A stretch of 26,329 nt of DNA, taken from contig JBNGIS010039168.1 in the NCBI GenBank assembly GCA_049999725.1, positions 56,209 through 82,537 of the forward strand, written 5' to 3'. Both the position numbers and the translations under genes were made by a program. Below the pieces are notes generated by a model. That model was not told where the DNA came from. It ran no database searches and saw nothing but the letters and a program-made list of their open reading frames with translations. Below, piece after piece: positions 1 to 8,546 of this stretch (positions are counted from its first letter, which is position 1; each line of letters opens with the position of its first letter). Source of the DNA: Haplomitrium mnioides. Taxonomy: Eukaryota; Marchantiophyta; Haplomitriopsida; Calobryales.

Positions 1-2
1 CT

Positions 3-71
3 CAATCGGCTGTAGATGCTCAGTTTGTAGATTTAGATGAGATAGTTCCTCCCGAAGAGGAGAGAGTCTGA
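3..71 (+). CDS. C-terminal tail of an unidentified open frame (partial at window edge)
   Basis: A frame enters from the left edge and runs 22 codons to a TGA at 69-71. The residues are acidic and end in VPPEEERV. The start lies outside the window, so no product can be named. The ending VDLDEIVPPEEE is loosely like the acidic C-terminus of the DUF7869-like pseudogene at 23187 (INIDEYSEAKSKE). Both stops are followed within a few hundred bases by a 37-bp repeat array, so this could be the tail of a related transposon gene. It could equally be a chance open frame, since only 22 codons are visible. Confidence 0.3.
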   Translation, partial: QSAVDAQFVDLDEIVPPEEERV

Positions 72-197
72 TTACGATTTTATACACTTTTCATCATTAA
101 TAAATTTTTTTTTCCAATTGTGGCTCTTAAGAATAAGTTGACCCAATTGATAGTCTAAGAATGGTTTGAAGGCAGTTACTAATCTAACAATGATTTG

Positions 198-540
198 GAG
201 TCTTTGCACATTCTTTAATGTCTTTGCGCATTAAGGCTTTGTAATTCTTGTTCGGATTTCCCGAGCGCTTATGCTGTGAGGTTGTTGTTTAGAGTACCTT
301 CACTCGTTGGTCAAAGGATTCTTGTTCATCGTCTATGCTTGCATGGGCTGCAGGGTTCTTGTTTAGAATCTTAGCGTGTTCTGGCTTTAAGGTTCTAGTT
401 GAAAGTCCAAGCGTGCCTAGCTTTATTGTTCTTGTTCAGAGTTTAAGCACGCGTAGGATTTAGGATTCTTGTTTGGAGTCTATGCGTGCATACGCTTGAC
501 GGTTCTTGTTTGGAGTCTATGCTTGCATAGACTTTGTTAG
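198..540 (+). repeat. 37-bp tandem repeat array A, about nine diverged units
   Basis: Cores such as GTCTATGCTTGCATGGG (331), GTCCAAGCGTGCCTAG (405), GTTTAAGCACGCGTAGG (441), GTCTATGCGTGCATACG (479) and GTCTATGCTTGCATAGAC (515) recur at 36-38 bp steps. Each is followed after about ten bases by a GGTTCTTGTTT-like block. Weaker units extend left to about 198 (TCTTTGCACATT, TCTTTGCGCATTA). The core is close to a perfect palindrome (TATGCGCGCATA). There are no spacers and no coding sense. The same period and core recur in the arrays at 8547-10340 and 22486-22870. Confidence 0.8.
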
Positions 541-762
541 CTACGATGCTCAAAGTCAAGTTTAAAGTCTTCTTCCGACTAGACATTTACGTTTTCCTTT
601 AGTTTCTTTCCACCAAAAGGTATATGTTTTAATTCATTTTTGAAGAATTTAGTTTGTTCAAAATGGTGCCAAGTTTTTTTGAATATTTGAATAACTAAAT
701 TGTTTTTTTTTCAAGTTATTTTGTATAAAAAAATATTAAAATATAACCTAAATAGAAAATAT
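541..762. other. AT-rich stretch with no gene seen
   Basis: Low-complexity AT-rich sequence with several T and A runs between repeat array A and the scaffold gap. I see no coding frame, known RNA or repeat unit in it. Confidence 0.6.
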
Positions 763-862
763 NNNNNNNNNNNNNNNNNNNNNNNNNNNNNNNNNNNNNN
801 NNNNNNNNNNNNNNNNNNNNNNNNNNNNNNNNNNNNNNNNNNNNNNNNNNNNNNNNNNNNNN
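763..862. other. Assembly gap (100 N)
   Basis: Exactly 100 N bases, the usual placeholder for a gap of unknown size. It lies just left of the recognised 5' edge of element A, so the start of that element's 5' LTR may be lost here, and sequence on the two sides need not be adjacent in the genome. Confidence 0.98.
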
Positions 863-968
863 TAGTCGTAAATTTGATGTTTTTGAATGCCAAATTTCCA
901 AAAAAAAAATTCGACTGCCAAGTAAAACAGAAACTCAGTAGCGGTTTCTGGTTCAAAGTAGCGGTTGT

Positions 969-1040
969 TGTTGATGTGTGTTTACTAGCTACAGCTAGAT
1001 ACTTTGTGTATTCTCAGAGAAGAAAACACGTACTACGACA
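969..1040 (+). repeat. 3' end of the 5' LTR of element A (72-bp direct repeat, copy 1)
   Basis: These 72 bases begin TGTTGATGTG and end CTACGACA. They recur at 7448-7519 with only a handful of differences. The last two bases are CA and a TGG-starting primer-binding site follows two bases later, so this is the 3' end of an LTR. Similarity stops abruptly at 969: the bases to the left (863-968) do not match those left of 7448. Confidence 0.75.
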
Positions 1041-1042
1041 GT

Positions 1043-1060
1043 TGGTGAACCTGACGTGAA
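1043..1060 (+). other. Candidate primer-binding site of element A
   Basis: The sequence TGGTGAACCTGACGTG starts two bases after the LTR end at 1040. A PBS begins with TGG because it pairs with the CCA end of the priming tRNA. I could not match the rest to a plant tRNA from memory; it is not the initiator-Met type used by element B. The gag start follows about 30 bases later. Confidence 0.55.
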
Positions 1061-1091
1061 ACTTTTGGGGTAGCACAAGTGAGCATTCATC

Positions 1092-2838
1092 ATGGATGGT
1101 TCAGGGTCTTCTCACTCTTCAGGTATGCAAATTAATCCAGCAATGGCTCAAATATTTCAAGCTTTTGCTTTCTTTATGCAACAGCAACATGTTACAGAGC
1201 GGAGGGAAGCAATGGCTACCAAAGCCTTGCAATCTATTGTGGGGATTTTGGACCAGTTTGATGGTCGCAACATCTCAAGATACGTCAAGTTATATTCTTG
1301 AGAAATGGAGCTACACAATGTACCATAACAAGAAAGAATTGAGTCCTTTGAGCTTGCTGTTGTACCGGAGATTCGACACCAAGTGAGATGGATTATTTAA
1401 GATCACCAAGAAGTCATTCCTTGAGTGGGTAACCAAAGGTGACAAAGACTTAGTTGCCACACAGTTATTACGAGAGTTCGAGCAACAATTTGCACAACTT
1501 TCAGGGGTTGAGAAACTCTCATTGGCAGCTGATAAGGTAGAGCTCTTTTTACAATCATCAATTGGAAGTTTGCAAGAAGAGATGGAGGTATTACTTGAAG
1601 ACTTAACATAGGAAAATGGGCTGACTTCAGATTGGAAGAAGGTATGTGAAGCAATTAGCATATTAACAAAAAGGGAGCTAAGAAGAGGCAAGGTAGTGGC
1701 TCGATCTGAAACTAGACCACTGCCATGCATTATACCACGAAAACAACCAGTCATCAATCCAACTAGTGCATCACCAAATGTAGCAATTACAAAGCCTTTG
1801 ATCACTCCACAAAAGGATTTGATAGTGGAACTAGTCAAGGGGATAAAGGATCTGAAGATTCAAGTTGCCAAATTGGAAGAAGCCAATTTTGTGATAGAAA
1901 ATCGGTTAACAACAAGACCAGGGTTTGTGCAATGATGTATTTGGTGTGATAGCACCGATCATTAATGAAAAGAGTGTGATGACTTTGGCATGAAGCTAGG
2001 TACATGAGTATTGTGTTGGAAAGAGGGAAAAATTACTCTCAAAGAGAGTAATGAGATCCTAATGACCAATTTTGGGAAAGGAGGAATGAAAAAGTCAGTA
2101 GAAGAGTTGATGGCTAAAAATGCAGCAACAACAATGGAAGCATCATCATATGTGGTCGAAGTGGATGCTAGTTTTGGCTCACATGAGCAAACAAGAGCTA
2201 TTTGGAGTAGAGCTATAGACACTATGGTAAAAGGGAAGACTTCAAGAGAAGAAAATTTGAGAACAACAGCAGTAATACGAAATGCTACAGGGTGGGAGGA
2301 TCCAGTGGATACAATGTCCATTCATGCATATATTGCACAAAGCCACCATGAGGTATTATTAGAAGAGAAAAGAAAGAGAGATAAAGTTGGTTCCTCTGAG
2401 GAAAGATCGAAACGACAACTACGAGGAGATAAAACACAACCATCACAATCAACTCGTGAAGAGGTTATGGAAGAGGTTGTAATCGAGAAAGTGAGGGGCA
2501 AGACCAAGGAAAAGGAGCGACATCTAGTCTACAAGTTGCAATCCGATATAGAAGCAGCTACAGATCTCAAGAGGGTTCTAGAAGAGAAGTTGTTAAATGC
2601 CAAGGTGGAATTCACCTTACGAGAGATTCTTGGTATTGCTAAGAAAGAGTTTCATGACGTGATCATTGATACCATCAAGAGAAAGAGGCAACTTATTACA
2701 GAAGTTGCAGTGTCGCATGCAATGGATACAAAAGTGGCAAGAGACGAGGAAGAAGCATTGGTAAACTGTTGCTCAAATTTCAGAATCGACAAAAATCTGG
2801 ATGAAAAGGCTGCTAGCCATTATGCAATTGATCACTAG
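1092..2838 (+). pseudogene. Gag of element A, broken
   Basis: The frame starts at the ATG at 1092 (MDGSGSSHSSG), shortly after the PBS. The capsid-like part includes ALQSIVGILDQFDG and then ESFELAVVPEIR. It is interrupted by a TGA at 1299-1301 and by further stops, and an apparent internal deletion near 1395 joins it to SFLEWVTKGDKDL. The reading continues through LLREFEQQFAQLS and DWKKVCEAISILTKRE. A CX2CX4HX4C zinc knuckle lies at 1936-1977 (CIWCDSTDH, then C), now carrying TGA at 1933, adjacent TAA-TGA at 1963-1968 and another TGA at 2005. From about 2011 the frame is open for 275 codons: a linker rich in charged residues and then YKLQSDIEAATDLK, up to a TAG at 2836-2838 that probably replaces a Trp codon. 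Gag would form the virus-like particle and bind the RNA. Confidence 0.8.
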
Positions 2839-3312
2839 GCTAGAGCAACTATAGAGACTTTGATCAAGATAGGTGACCTTTTTGATCCTGTTATGGCACT
2901 CATTGACCATGGTTCAGAAGTTAACATCATGTCAAAAGAAATCTACAATCATGGAAAGTGGCCGATCGACGTAGAGCATGGTTGGATGATTCGAGGTGCT
3001 AGTAATTCAAAGGGAAAATTATATGGAGCTTTTCCAGATATGATGGTGAAGATTGGGGATGTGGTTGTTACTCATAATCTATTTGTGCAAGAGGATACTT
3101 CTTACCCGATCATTTTGGGACAACCATTTATCATAGTTGTCCAAATGAAGACAAAGGTCTTAGATGATGGCTCATCATATGCACAAATAAGGAGTAAGGA
3201 TGGGAAGAGGACAGTTCAGTTCATAACAGTCCCAGCCAACCACGAAAGAAATAAAGACGCCTTGAGAAATTACGCGCTACCGAATGAAAAAGAGGAATTT
3301 ACTGATTTTTAA
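2839..3312 (+). pseudogene. Aspartic protease domain of element A
   Basis: This stretch continues the gag frame after one stop. The active-site turn reads ALIDHGSE (Asp at 2905-2907), where the usual retropepsin triad is DTG or DSG. It is followed by NIMSKEIY and GKWPID, and by the second structural motif YPIILGQPF near 3104-3130 and METK-like VLDDGSSYA. The length of about 155 codons is normal for a retroviral-type protease, which cuts the Gag-Pol polyprotein. I recall DHG recurring in related elements of non-flowering plants, so the His may be a lineage trait rather than decay, but I cannot verify that here. A TAA at 3310 ends the frame before RT. Confidence 0.75.
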
Positions 3313-3419
3313 TCAGTACTGTTGTAGAGCAGGATTATGGTGGTATGGAAGAGAAGGAAGGCCTGTAAAAGTATGAAGATTTAGGTTGCAAGAATTTTGG
3401 ACAGATTTCAGATGATGCA

Positions 3420-4583
3420 ATGGTGGTACATATTCCGATTGAAGGTTTGTCGAGAGAAAACTGTAGGGTGGTGAGAAAAACCAAAAAACAACTAAAAAGA
3501 GTGGGTGTTTTGAGTGAGGTAGAGACTATTAATGGTATATATATGGAGCTGGGGGTGCAAGATATTTCAGAAGAAGCATTGGAAGTGATTGGCAAGCTCA
3601 AACAAGGAAATCAAGATCAGATCATACAGCTACATTCTCGCGAGGTCTACTCAGTTATTGCAGATTTTCTACAACATGAAGTTCAAGTGGAGACCAAGTA
3701 TAAAATAGTAGACAAGAAGGTACGACCTGTGGCATTACCTTTACCATTGGATTCCAAGTTACAAGAGTTGCAAGCTTCCAAAGAGAAACGCTTGAGAGAG
3801 GTAGGGCAAATTGGTCACAAATTTACGGATGCTACACTTCAAGAGCTAAAAGTGGGGTCAAATGATTTTTTGTTTCCAATAGAAGAGCTTGAATTCAAAG
3901 AAATTTTGAGGAAACACGGAAAAGCATTTGCTTTTACAACAACTGAAATTGGGTGTGTTGATCTAGAGGTAGTAGCTCCAATGGTGATATTTACTGTTCC
4001 ACATGCGCCATGGGATTTATGACCTATTCCAATCCCTAGAATGCATATGCCCAAGCTTATGGACTTGTTAAAAGAGAAGCTACAAATGAGGATTCTTGAA
4101 CCATCTTTTGCGCCCTACTCGAATCATTGGTTTACAGTTCCAAAGAAGAATGGAGGACTACAATTTATTCAAGATATGCAGCCTGTCAACCAAGCTACAA
4201 TCAGAAATATAGGGGTAGGATCTATAGTTGATGAATTTGCTAAAGCTTTTGCAGGTAGAGCTATTTATTCTATTGGGGACCTCTATTTAAGATATGATCA
4301 ATTCCAACTTGTTGTGGGGAGCAGGGATGTCACCAATATGAGAACTCCAATAGGGTTGGTAAGGATGTGCACTTTGTTGCAAGGAGCAACAAATTCAGTT
4401 GCTCATATGATGAGTGGAATGAATAAAGTATTGCAGGAGTTTATTCCAGAGAAGACTATGCCTTTCTTGGATGATCTTCCAATCAAGGGTTGTATGGAAG
4501 AAGGTAAAGATGAGTCCTTCAATCAGAAGGGGTGTCGTAAATTTGTTACTGATCATATTTCAGATTGTGACACAAATCAGTGA
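3420..4583 (+). pseudogene. Reverse transcriptase of element A, truncated at its 3' side
   Basis: One frame runs from 3420 to 4583 with a single internal TGA at 4020-4022, which looks like a CGA Arg codon mutated by C to T. The first 200 codons are the linker before RT. The RT fingers and palm follow: RILEPSFAPYSNHW, VPKKNGGLQFIQDM, YSIGDLYLRYDQFQL, MRTPIGLVRM, LQGATNSVAHMM and the catalytic FLDD at 4464-4475, both aspartates kept. The thumb, the connection and all of RNase H are missing. After SDCDTNQ the frame stops, and the next recognisable sequence 14 bases on is the integrase zinc-binding region. The enzyme would copy element RNA into DNA. Confidence 0.85.
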
Positions 4584-4596
4584 ACAAAAATAACTA

Positions 4597-5430
4597 TTGA
4601 AGGAATTTTATGAAAGCTTATGGGCTGGACATCGAGGTATCTTTGCTACTCATGCCAAGCTTAAGGAGAGATATTGGTGGAAAGGTATGTACAATGATGT
4701 GGTTTCTTTTGTGGAGGCTTGTCCAACATGTCAAATATATTCAGAAATCCGCCATAGAGATGGTTTGCATCCTACTTATCCGCTTGCCTTGCATTATAAA
4801 TAGGTTGTGGATTTAGTCACCATGCCTATAGGAGTCTGGCAGAGACGCTACTTAGTGTTAGCAAGGGAGGATTTATCAAATCAAGTCGATGGTAGGGCTT
4901 TGTGAGTGAAAACAACAGAGGCAATTTGCAGATTTCTACTTGAGGATGTCATTTGTCGCTATGGATGTGTGGGGAAGATTACAGCAGATAGAGGAGAGTT
5001 ATATGCTCAAGAAGCAAGATAATTCTTTGCTCAATGTGGGGTCAAATTGGCCCTTACTACAACTTACAACCCTCAAGGAAATGGAAAGAGTGAACGAGGG
5101 CATTCACCCATCATTAAAGCTCTTGTGAAGGCTTGTAAGGGGAAAGCATTTGAGTGGCCAAGGCTTCTTCTATTTTCTCTATGGGCTGATAGAACAACTC
5201 ATAGCACAGTCATTGGGTACATGCCTGCTGAGTTAATCCAAGGCCAAAAACCGATTATGCTTATTGAGGATCATATTCCAACTTGGAGTGCCTTACCTTG
5301 GGAGGATCATATCTCACGAGAGGAGCTACTTGCACTATGGATCAGGAAGTTGGAAAGAAGACTTGAAGATATTGAGCTAGCAATTGGAAAGATTGAAGAA
5401 AGCTCGTTTGAAGAACAAGGAGAGGTTTGA
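4597..5430 (+). pseudogene. Integrase of element A, zinc-binding and catalytic core
   Basis: The HHCC region reads EFYESLWAGHRG, KLKERYWWKGMY and CPTC (4720-4731). The DDE catalytic core is present: the first Asp in VVDLVTMP (4810-4812), the second in ITADRGEL (4987-4989), and Glu in GNGKSERGH (5092-5094). The 34 residues between the second Asp and Glu are close to the usual 35. Stops lie at 4801 (TAG, probably a former Trp), near 4902 (TGA) and near 5020 (TAA). The core continues with LLLFSLWADRTTHSTV and GYMPAELI and ends after a frameshift near 5390. All catalytic residues survive although the frame is broken. The role would be insertion of the cDNA into the chromosome. Confidence 0.85.
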
Positions 5431-5755
5431 TCGCCAACATCGATTGAGGCCTAAGCAGATTCATGAAGGAAATTGGGTGGTGGTGTATGACAATAGCTTG
5501 GACAATCAACATAGTGCACTCAGAAAATTTTCTAAGCGCTGGTTTGGACCGTATGTAGTAGTGACAGTGCAAGACAATGATACTTATTCCCTAAGAGAAT
5601 TGGATGGGACACATCTCAAGGTTCCAATCGATGGTAAACGAGTTAAACTCTTCAAGAACAGAGATGATGCTATGGATATTGAGGAGCTGGCTTCTGAAGA
5701 TGATCCTTATATAGAGCAGACATCAAGTTCATCCATTTCTTCAAGTGAAAGCTGA
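5384..5755 (+). pseudogene. Integrase C-terminal region of element A (GPY/F module)
   Basis: In the next frame the integrase continues with RLKNKERFDRQHRLRP, EGNWVVVYD, NSLDNQHSALRKF and the GPY/F signature KRWFGPYVV, then LRELDGTHLKVPIDGKRVKLF, ending in a Ser-rich tail. This module helps integrase to multimerise and bind DNA. No chromodomain follows, which separates this lineage from the minus-strand chromoviruses here. The overlap with the preceding frame marks a 1-base indel near 5390. Confidence 0.8.
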
Positions 5756-5960
5756 CCACAACCTTTTTGATTTTGGTGCATACCGGAGGATGTACAGGTT
5801 TAGAAGGGGTGAATGTCGTGTTGTGAGTCGGCTTCTACTTGAACCTATCAAGGATCTCTCTATGAAAAAGGAGTATGTAAGTGAAATTTATGAAGCATAT
5901 ATTGATCTTATGAGGAACCAGACCTGCCAAGGAGATGTGGGAGGATTAGGTGGTCATTAG
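5745..5960 (+). pseudogene. C-terminal extension downstream of integrase in element A
   Basis: A 71-codon frame overlaps the end of the integrase frame in a different phase. It reads FDFGAYRRMYRFRRGE, SRLLLEPIKDLSMKKEYV and IYEAYIDLMRNQT, is strongly protein-like and ends at 5960, right at the polypurine tract. It is probably the polyprotein tail displaced by an indel, or a small separate ORF. I recall similar tails at the end of related retrotransposon polyproteins, but I assign no function. Confidence 0.55.
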
Positions 5961-5968
5961 AGGGAAAA
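5959..5968 (+). other. Polypurine tract of element A
   Basis: Ten purines (AGAGGGAAAA) lie immediately before a TG at 5969-5970 and directly after the last element frame. This is where a PPT that primes plus-strand DNA synthesis belongs, and it fixes the start of the 3' LTR. Confidence 0.65.
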
Positions 5969-6668
5969 TGGGTTTTTTGGTTTTTCAGCAAAATCTGTAC
6001 AGAGTAAACTGCGTTTGTATTAGGTAAGGATTGGAGCTAATATTTCATAGGCATATTATTTATGTTAAATATAGTTAGTATCAATTTACAAAAGTGATAA
6101 CTAGTCAAAGGTTATAAACCAGGAGTTATAACTAGTCAAAGGTCAAGTAAGACTCGACTGAAAAGTCAAAACAGAGAGTATATGGATAAAATAAAATGAA
6201 AATATTATTTTATAGCCAGAAATATTATTGAATAATATTTCCAACAAGATATAGTACATGCAATTTGGACTAGTATCAAGGATTTTAGAGGGACTCTTCT
6301 AGAAGCACTAAAAAAGAGAAAAGTCAAGAAAAACTACTTTAATCTTTGACTTGCTCTTTAAGAGAATCTCGAAATATGAAAGTAGCTTTTGTATTAAGTA
6401 CAAATAAAAGAGAATCAGCTAACTAGGTTAGATGCTTAGTCAAGAGAAGCTCCAAATGAGAAGCTTCTTCTTGAAAAAGTAAGAAAAAGTTAAAGTTACT
6501 TTAGGGCTACTTTTGAGAAAAGTTCCAAATGAGAAGCTTCTTGAGAAAAATGCAAAGATACTTTAGTAGATATGCTAGGAGATACTTTTGAATTTAAAAT
6601 TAAAAGGCTAGCTTTTACCTAGGGTAAAATCATCTCTAGGTTTTACTAGTAGTAATTAGTTAGACTAC

Positions 6669-6678
6669 TATATAAGGA
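6669..6678 (+). promoter_or_regulatory. TATA box of the element A LTR
   Basis: CTATATAAGG is followed by a purine-rich GAGAGAAGAGAGAG run within the 3' LTR, which matches a plant LTR promoter with transcription beginning roughly 30 bases downstream. The equivalent place in the 5' LTR is not recognisable. Confidence 0.5.
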
Positions 6679-6877
6679 GAGAGAAGAGAGAGCAAAGGGG
6701 ACCTAGTTTTCATTTTGAGCCTCGAGAGGCTTGAGCTTAGACTTCATTAAGGGGAGTTCATTCTTGAAGAAATATTGGGGAAGCGCTTGGAGGAGCTCTT
6801 GGAAGAGCTACTAAGAATACTCATTGGAGGAGGACAATCGCTTAAGGAGGGATTTCCAATCAAGCGAAGAGTTTTGA

Positions 6878-7140
6878 ATGTCAAGTGAAGACGTGACGAG
6901 AAAGTGGCTACGAATTGTTGAAATTGTGAGACGAATAGACAATGTACCGCCACCACGCAACAACAATGAGTTGAAACGTTTTATCAACTTGATGAACTAT
7001 TACTTATTCTTGCTAAACGACTTTGCCTCTTTGGTTGCACCATTGTATCAATGTTTATACTCTTCAACAGAGTGAGTATGGACCGTGGAGCATGAACGAT
7101 CATTCCATCACATCAAGGAGAGAGTTCTTAACGGTTTCAA
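6878..7140 (+). pseudogene. Fragment of Ty3 RT/RNase H connection region inside the LTR
   Basis: The frame reads NVPPPRNNNELKRFINLMNY, FASLVAPLYQ and, after a TGA at 7073, VWTVEHERSFHHIKERVL. This is the connection between RT and RNase H of a Ty3-type pol (typically P-P-x-N-x-x-E-L-x-x-F-x-G-L-x-x-Y-Y ... A-x-P-L). Element A lacks this part of its own pol, but the wording here is more like a generic Ty3 element than like A, so this looks like an unrelated pol scrap. A further 50-codon open stretch to about 7325 (LLEQFGVERMEQILADPNPF) is not recognised. Confidence 0.65.
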
Positions 7141-7447
7141 CGGGTGACTAAGGAATAACCATCGTAGTACGAGTATTCATAGTGGCTAAGATCCATATGC
7201 GTCAACGGTTGCTTGAGCAATTTGGAGTGGAAAGAATGGAGCAAATTTTGGCAGATCCTAACCCATTTGTTTTTCCTATTCTAATTCAAGCAATTTGCGA
7301 GGTCCATATTTTTGTATTGTGGTAGGTGTGGTGGAAAGACAAACTCAAGTGAAGGAACATTGTCCATTCACATAAAACAGAAATGATTACAACCTTTTAT
7401 GGCAAAGAGGATGAGATTGCGGCAGATTATTTGTGAGACTTCAAACG

Positions 7448-7519
7448 TGTTGATGTGTGTTTACTAGCTAAAGCCAGATACCCTATGTATTCTCAGAGAA
7501 GAAAACACGTACTACGACA
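7448..7519 (+). repeat. 3' end of the 3' LTR of element A (72-bp direct repeat, copy 2)
   Basis: Matches 969-1040 along its whole length with few changes. The right edge at 7519 is also the point where the gag sequence of element C resumes (ATGTCGTATC on the plus strand), so two independent comparisons define it as the terminal edge of element A. Confidence 0.75.
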
Positions 7520-8060
7520 ATGTCGTATCATTCAGCCATATGGATTGCTTCTTCTAGTTTAGAGGGCTCTCTAATTGTCACTTCCATTCTATTGCGAGCC
7601 TTCAATCCTCAAACAAACTGATTTAAAGCTTCTCATTCGTCCATATTAGAAATTTGCATAATGATTTTTGAAATTATGTGACATAGCTCCTCACCATACC
7701 AAGTTGCTTCAACTATGACAATTGATCTCTAGCCACCTTTGGAGCATTCAAAACCATAAATCTTAAATTCGCCGTTTATTTCAACTCTTGCCAAGAAGCA
7801 ATTGGAGCAACAAGTCCACATTGAGCTTGCTCAACTTAATATCTCCATCTAGTTTTTGCCACTCCTTCCAATTGACTTGGAGCAAATAAAATTCGTTGAC
7901 CATCCTCTTTGATGTTTGTAGCCTCAAAGTATTGCTCACAATCAAACAAGAAATTCTCACATACGTAAAAACCCATCTTCTCATCATATGTTTTTGGTTT
8001 GAAAAACCACACATGACTTTCTTCTTCTTAAAAATGTGCCATTTTTCCATTTGCATTTGA
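7520..8060 (-). pseudogene. Gag of element C, truncated and frameshifted
   Basis: On the minus strand FLFDCEQYFEATNIKEDGQR, LFAPSQLEGVAKTRWRY and LKARNRMEVTIREPSKLEEA can be read. These match the element B gag at the same order (FDCEQYFEATN, MEVTMREIAQLEEA). They are the classical Ty3 capsid pieces: the region around the conserved aromatic residues and the segment rich in basic and acidic residues before the zinc knuckle. Several TAA, TAG and TGA codons and at least one frame change interrupt it. The knuckle itself is lost because the gene is cut at 7520. Confidence 0.7.
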
Positions 8061-8151
8061 ACATCTAAAAGACAAGAGAGATGTTCAATTTGTTATTGCA
8101 TTGTTTGAATTATTGCATTTTGATTCTCCATTCCACGAAAAAGAAACTATG

Positions 8152-8163
8152 GCTCTAATACTA
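8152..8163 (-). other. Primer-binding site of element C (initiator Met-tRNA type, two mismatches)
   Basis: On the minus strand this reads TAGTATTAGAGC, two changes from TGGTATCAGAGC, the complement of the 3' end of plant initiator Met-tRNA. It begins one base after the LTR end, exactly as at 21074-21085. Confidence 0.7.
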
Positions 8164-8164
8164 A

Positions 8165-8546
8165 TGTAAAGGAATTCAAAGACCAACTTCCAAATGAGTA
8201 ACAACTTCAAGATAACTCTAATAGAAATAGACAACTCAAAACCAATAAACAAACAAAGGCCAAGAGTGCTAGCCAAAGCAAAGCAACCAAAGAGCCAAAA
8301 TTTTTTGAGAGGAACTCTAGAATGAAGAGTGGGGTTATGAAGCTCTTTTATTTATACAAGAGGAGGGGGTGTCATCCCTCTTTTTTCACTTACAAGTCAC
8401 TTCTAAATTCATTCTTGGAACTCTAAAAGTAACTTTGAAGGCAAGTAATCTTATCTCAACCCTAAAAGTGACCTTCTACTATTTCCTTCACTCCTCTCTA
8501 TTTTCATATAGATAGCACAACATCATGCTTGCACTATTATATTGCA
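8165..8546 (-). repeat. LTR of the B/C chromovirus family, copy 1
   Basis: On the plus strand it runs from TGTAAAGGAATTCAAAG to ATATTGCA, so it has TG...CA ends on either strand. Shared internal marks with the copies at 12138, 12584 and 21087 are GATAACTCTAATAGA, GAGGAACTCTAGAATGAAGA, CTTCTATTTATAC-like, CCTAAAAGTGACC and CACAACATCATGCTTG. On the minus strand a TATA-like ATCTATATG lies near its start. Immediately right of it the 37-bp minisatellite begins with no unique sequence between. Confidence 0.8.

Larger units (their letters stand above)
969..7519 (+). mobile_element. Element A: degenerate Ty3/gypsy LTR retrotransposon, plus strand
   Basis: Between two 72-bp direct repeats (969-1040 and 7448-7519) lie, in Ty3 order, gag with a zinc knuckle, an aspartic protease, reverse transcriptase, and integrase with HHCC, DDE and GPY/F parts. 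A polypurine tract and a TG-starting 3' LTR follow. Stops, frameshifts and two large deletions (in gag and between RT and integrase) make it non-autonomous. There is no chromodomain, so it is a different lineage from elements B and C. Its right end abuts the gag of element C, which indicates that A inserted into C. A target-site duplication cannot be confirmed: the five bases left of 969 (GTTGT) differ from those right of 7519 (ATGTC), and the left side is close to a gap. Confidence 0.85.
5969..7519 (+). repeat. 3' LTR of element A, apparently carrying foreign sequence
   Basis: It starts TGGGTTTTTTGG after the PPT and ends CTACGACA at the junction with element C. It contains a TATA-like promoter (6669-6678), a 15-bp direct repeat (TAACTAGTCAAAGGT at 6098 and 6129) and a 73-bp imperfect repeat (CCAAATGAGAAGCTTCTT at 6452 and 6525). 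At 1.55 kb it is long. Only its last 72 bp match the visible 5' LTR, and it contains a reverse-transcriptase fragment (6878-7140) that does not belong in an LTR. It is therefore probably a mosaic. Confidence 0.5.
7520..8546 (-). mobile_element. Element C: 5' part of a chromovirus (LTR, PBS, gag), truncated
   Basis: Read on the minus strand it has an LTR (8546-8165), a PBS one base later and gag down to 7520, where element A interrupts it. It is the same family as element B (matching LTR, PBS and gag wording). No further C sequence (protease, RT, integrase) appears to the left of element A within the window, so the remainder is deleted, moved, or beyond the gap. Confidence 0.75.

Noticed and set aside
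198-540. Possible CRISPR array with 37-bp repeat
   Set aside because: The units are head to tail with no unique spacers, and the surroundings are eukaryotic retrotransposons.
1311-1838. 175-codon minus-strand frame opposite gag
   Set aside because: Antisense shadow of the element A gag, which has the recognisable family wording on the plus strand.
969-7519. Element with genuine 72-bp LTRs (miniature type)
   Set aside because: A polypurine tract and TG at 5958-5970 indicate a much longer 3' LTR, so the 72-bp match is more likely the surviving common end. Not fully excluded.
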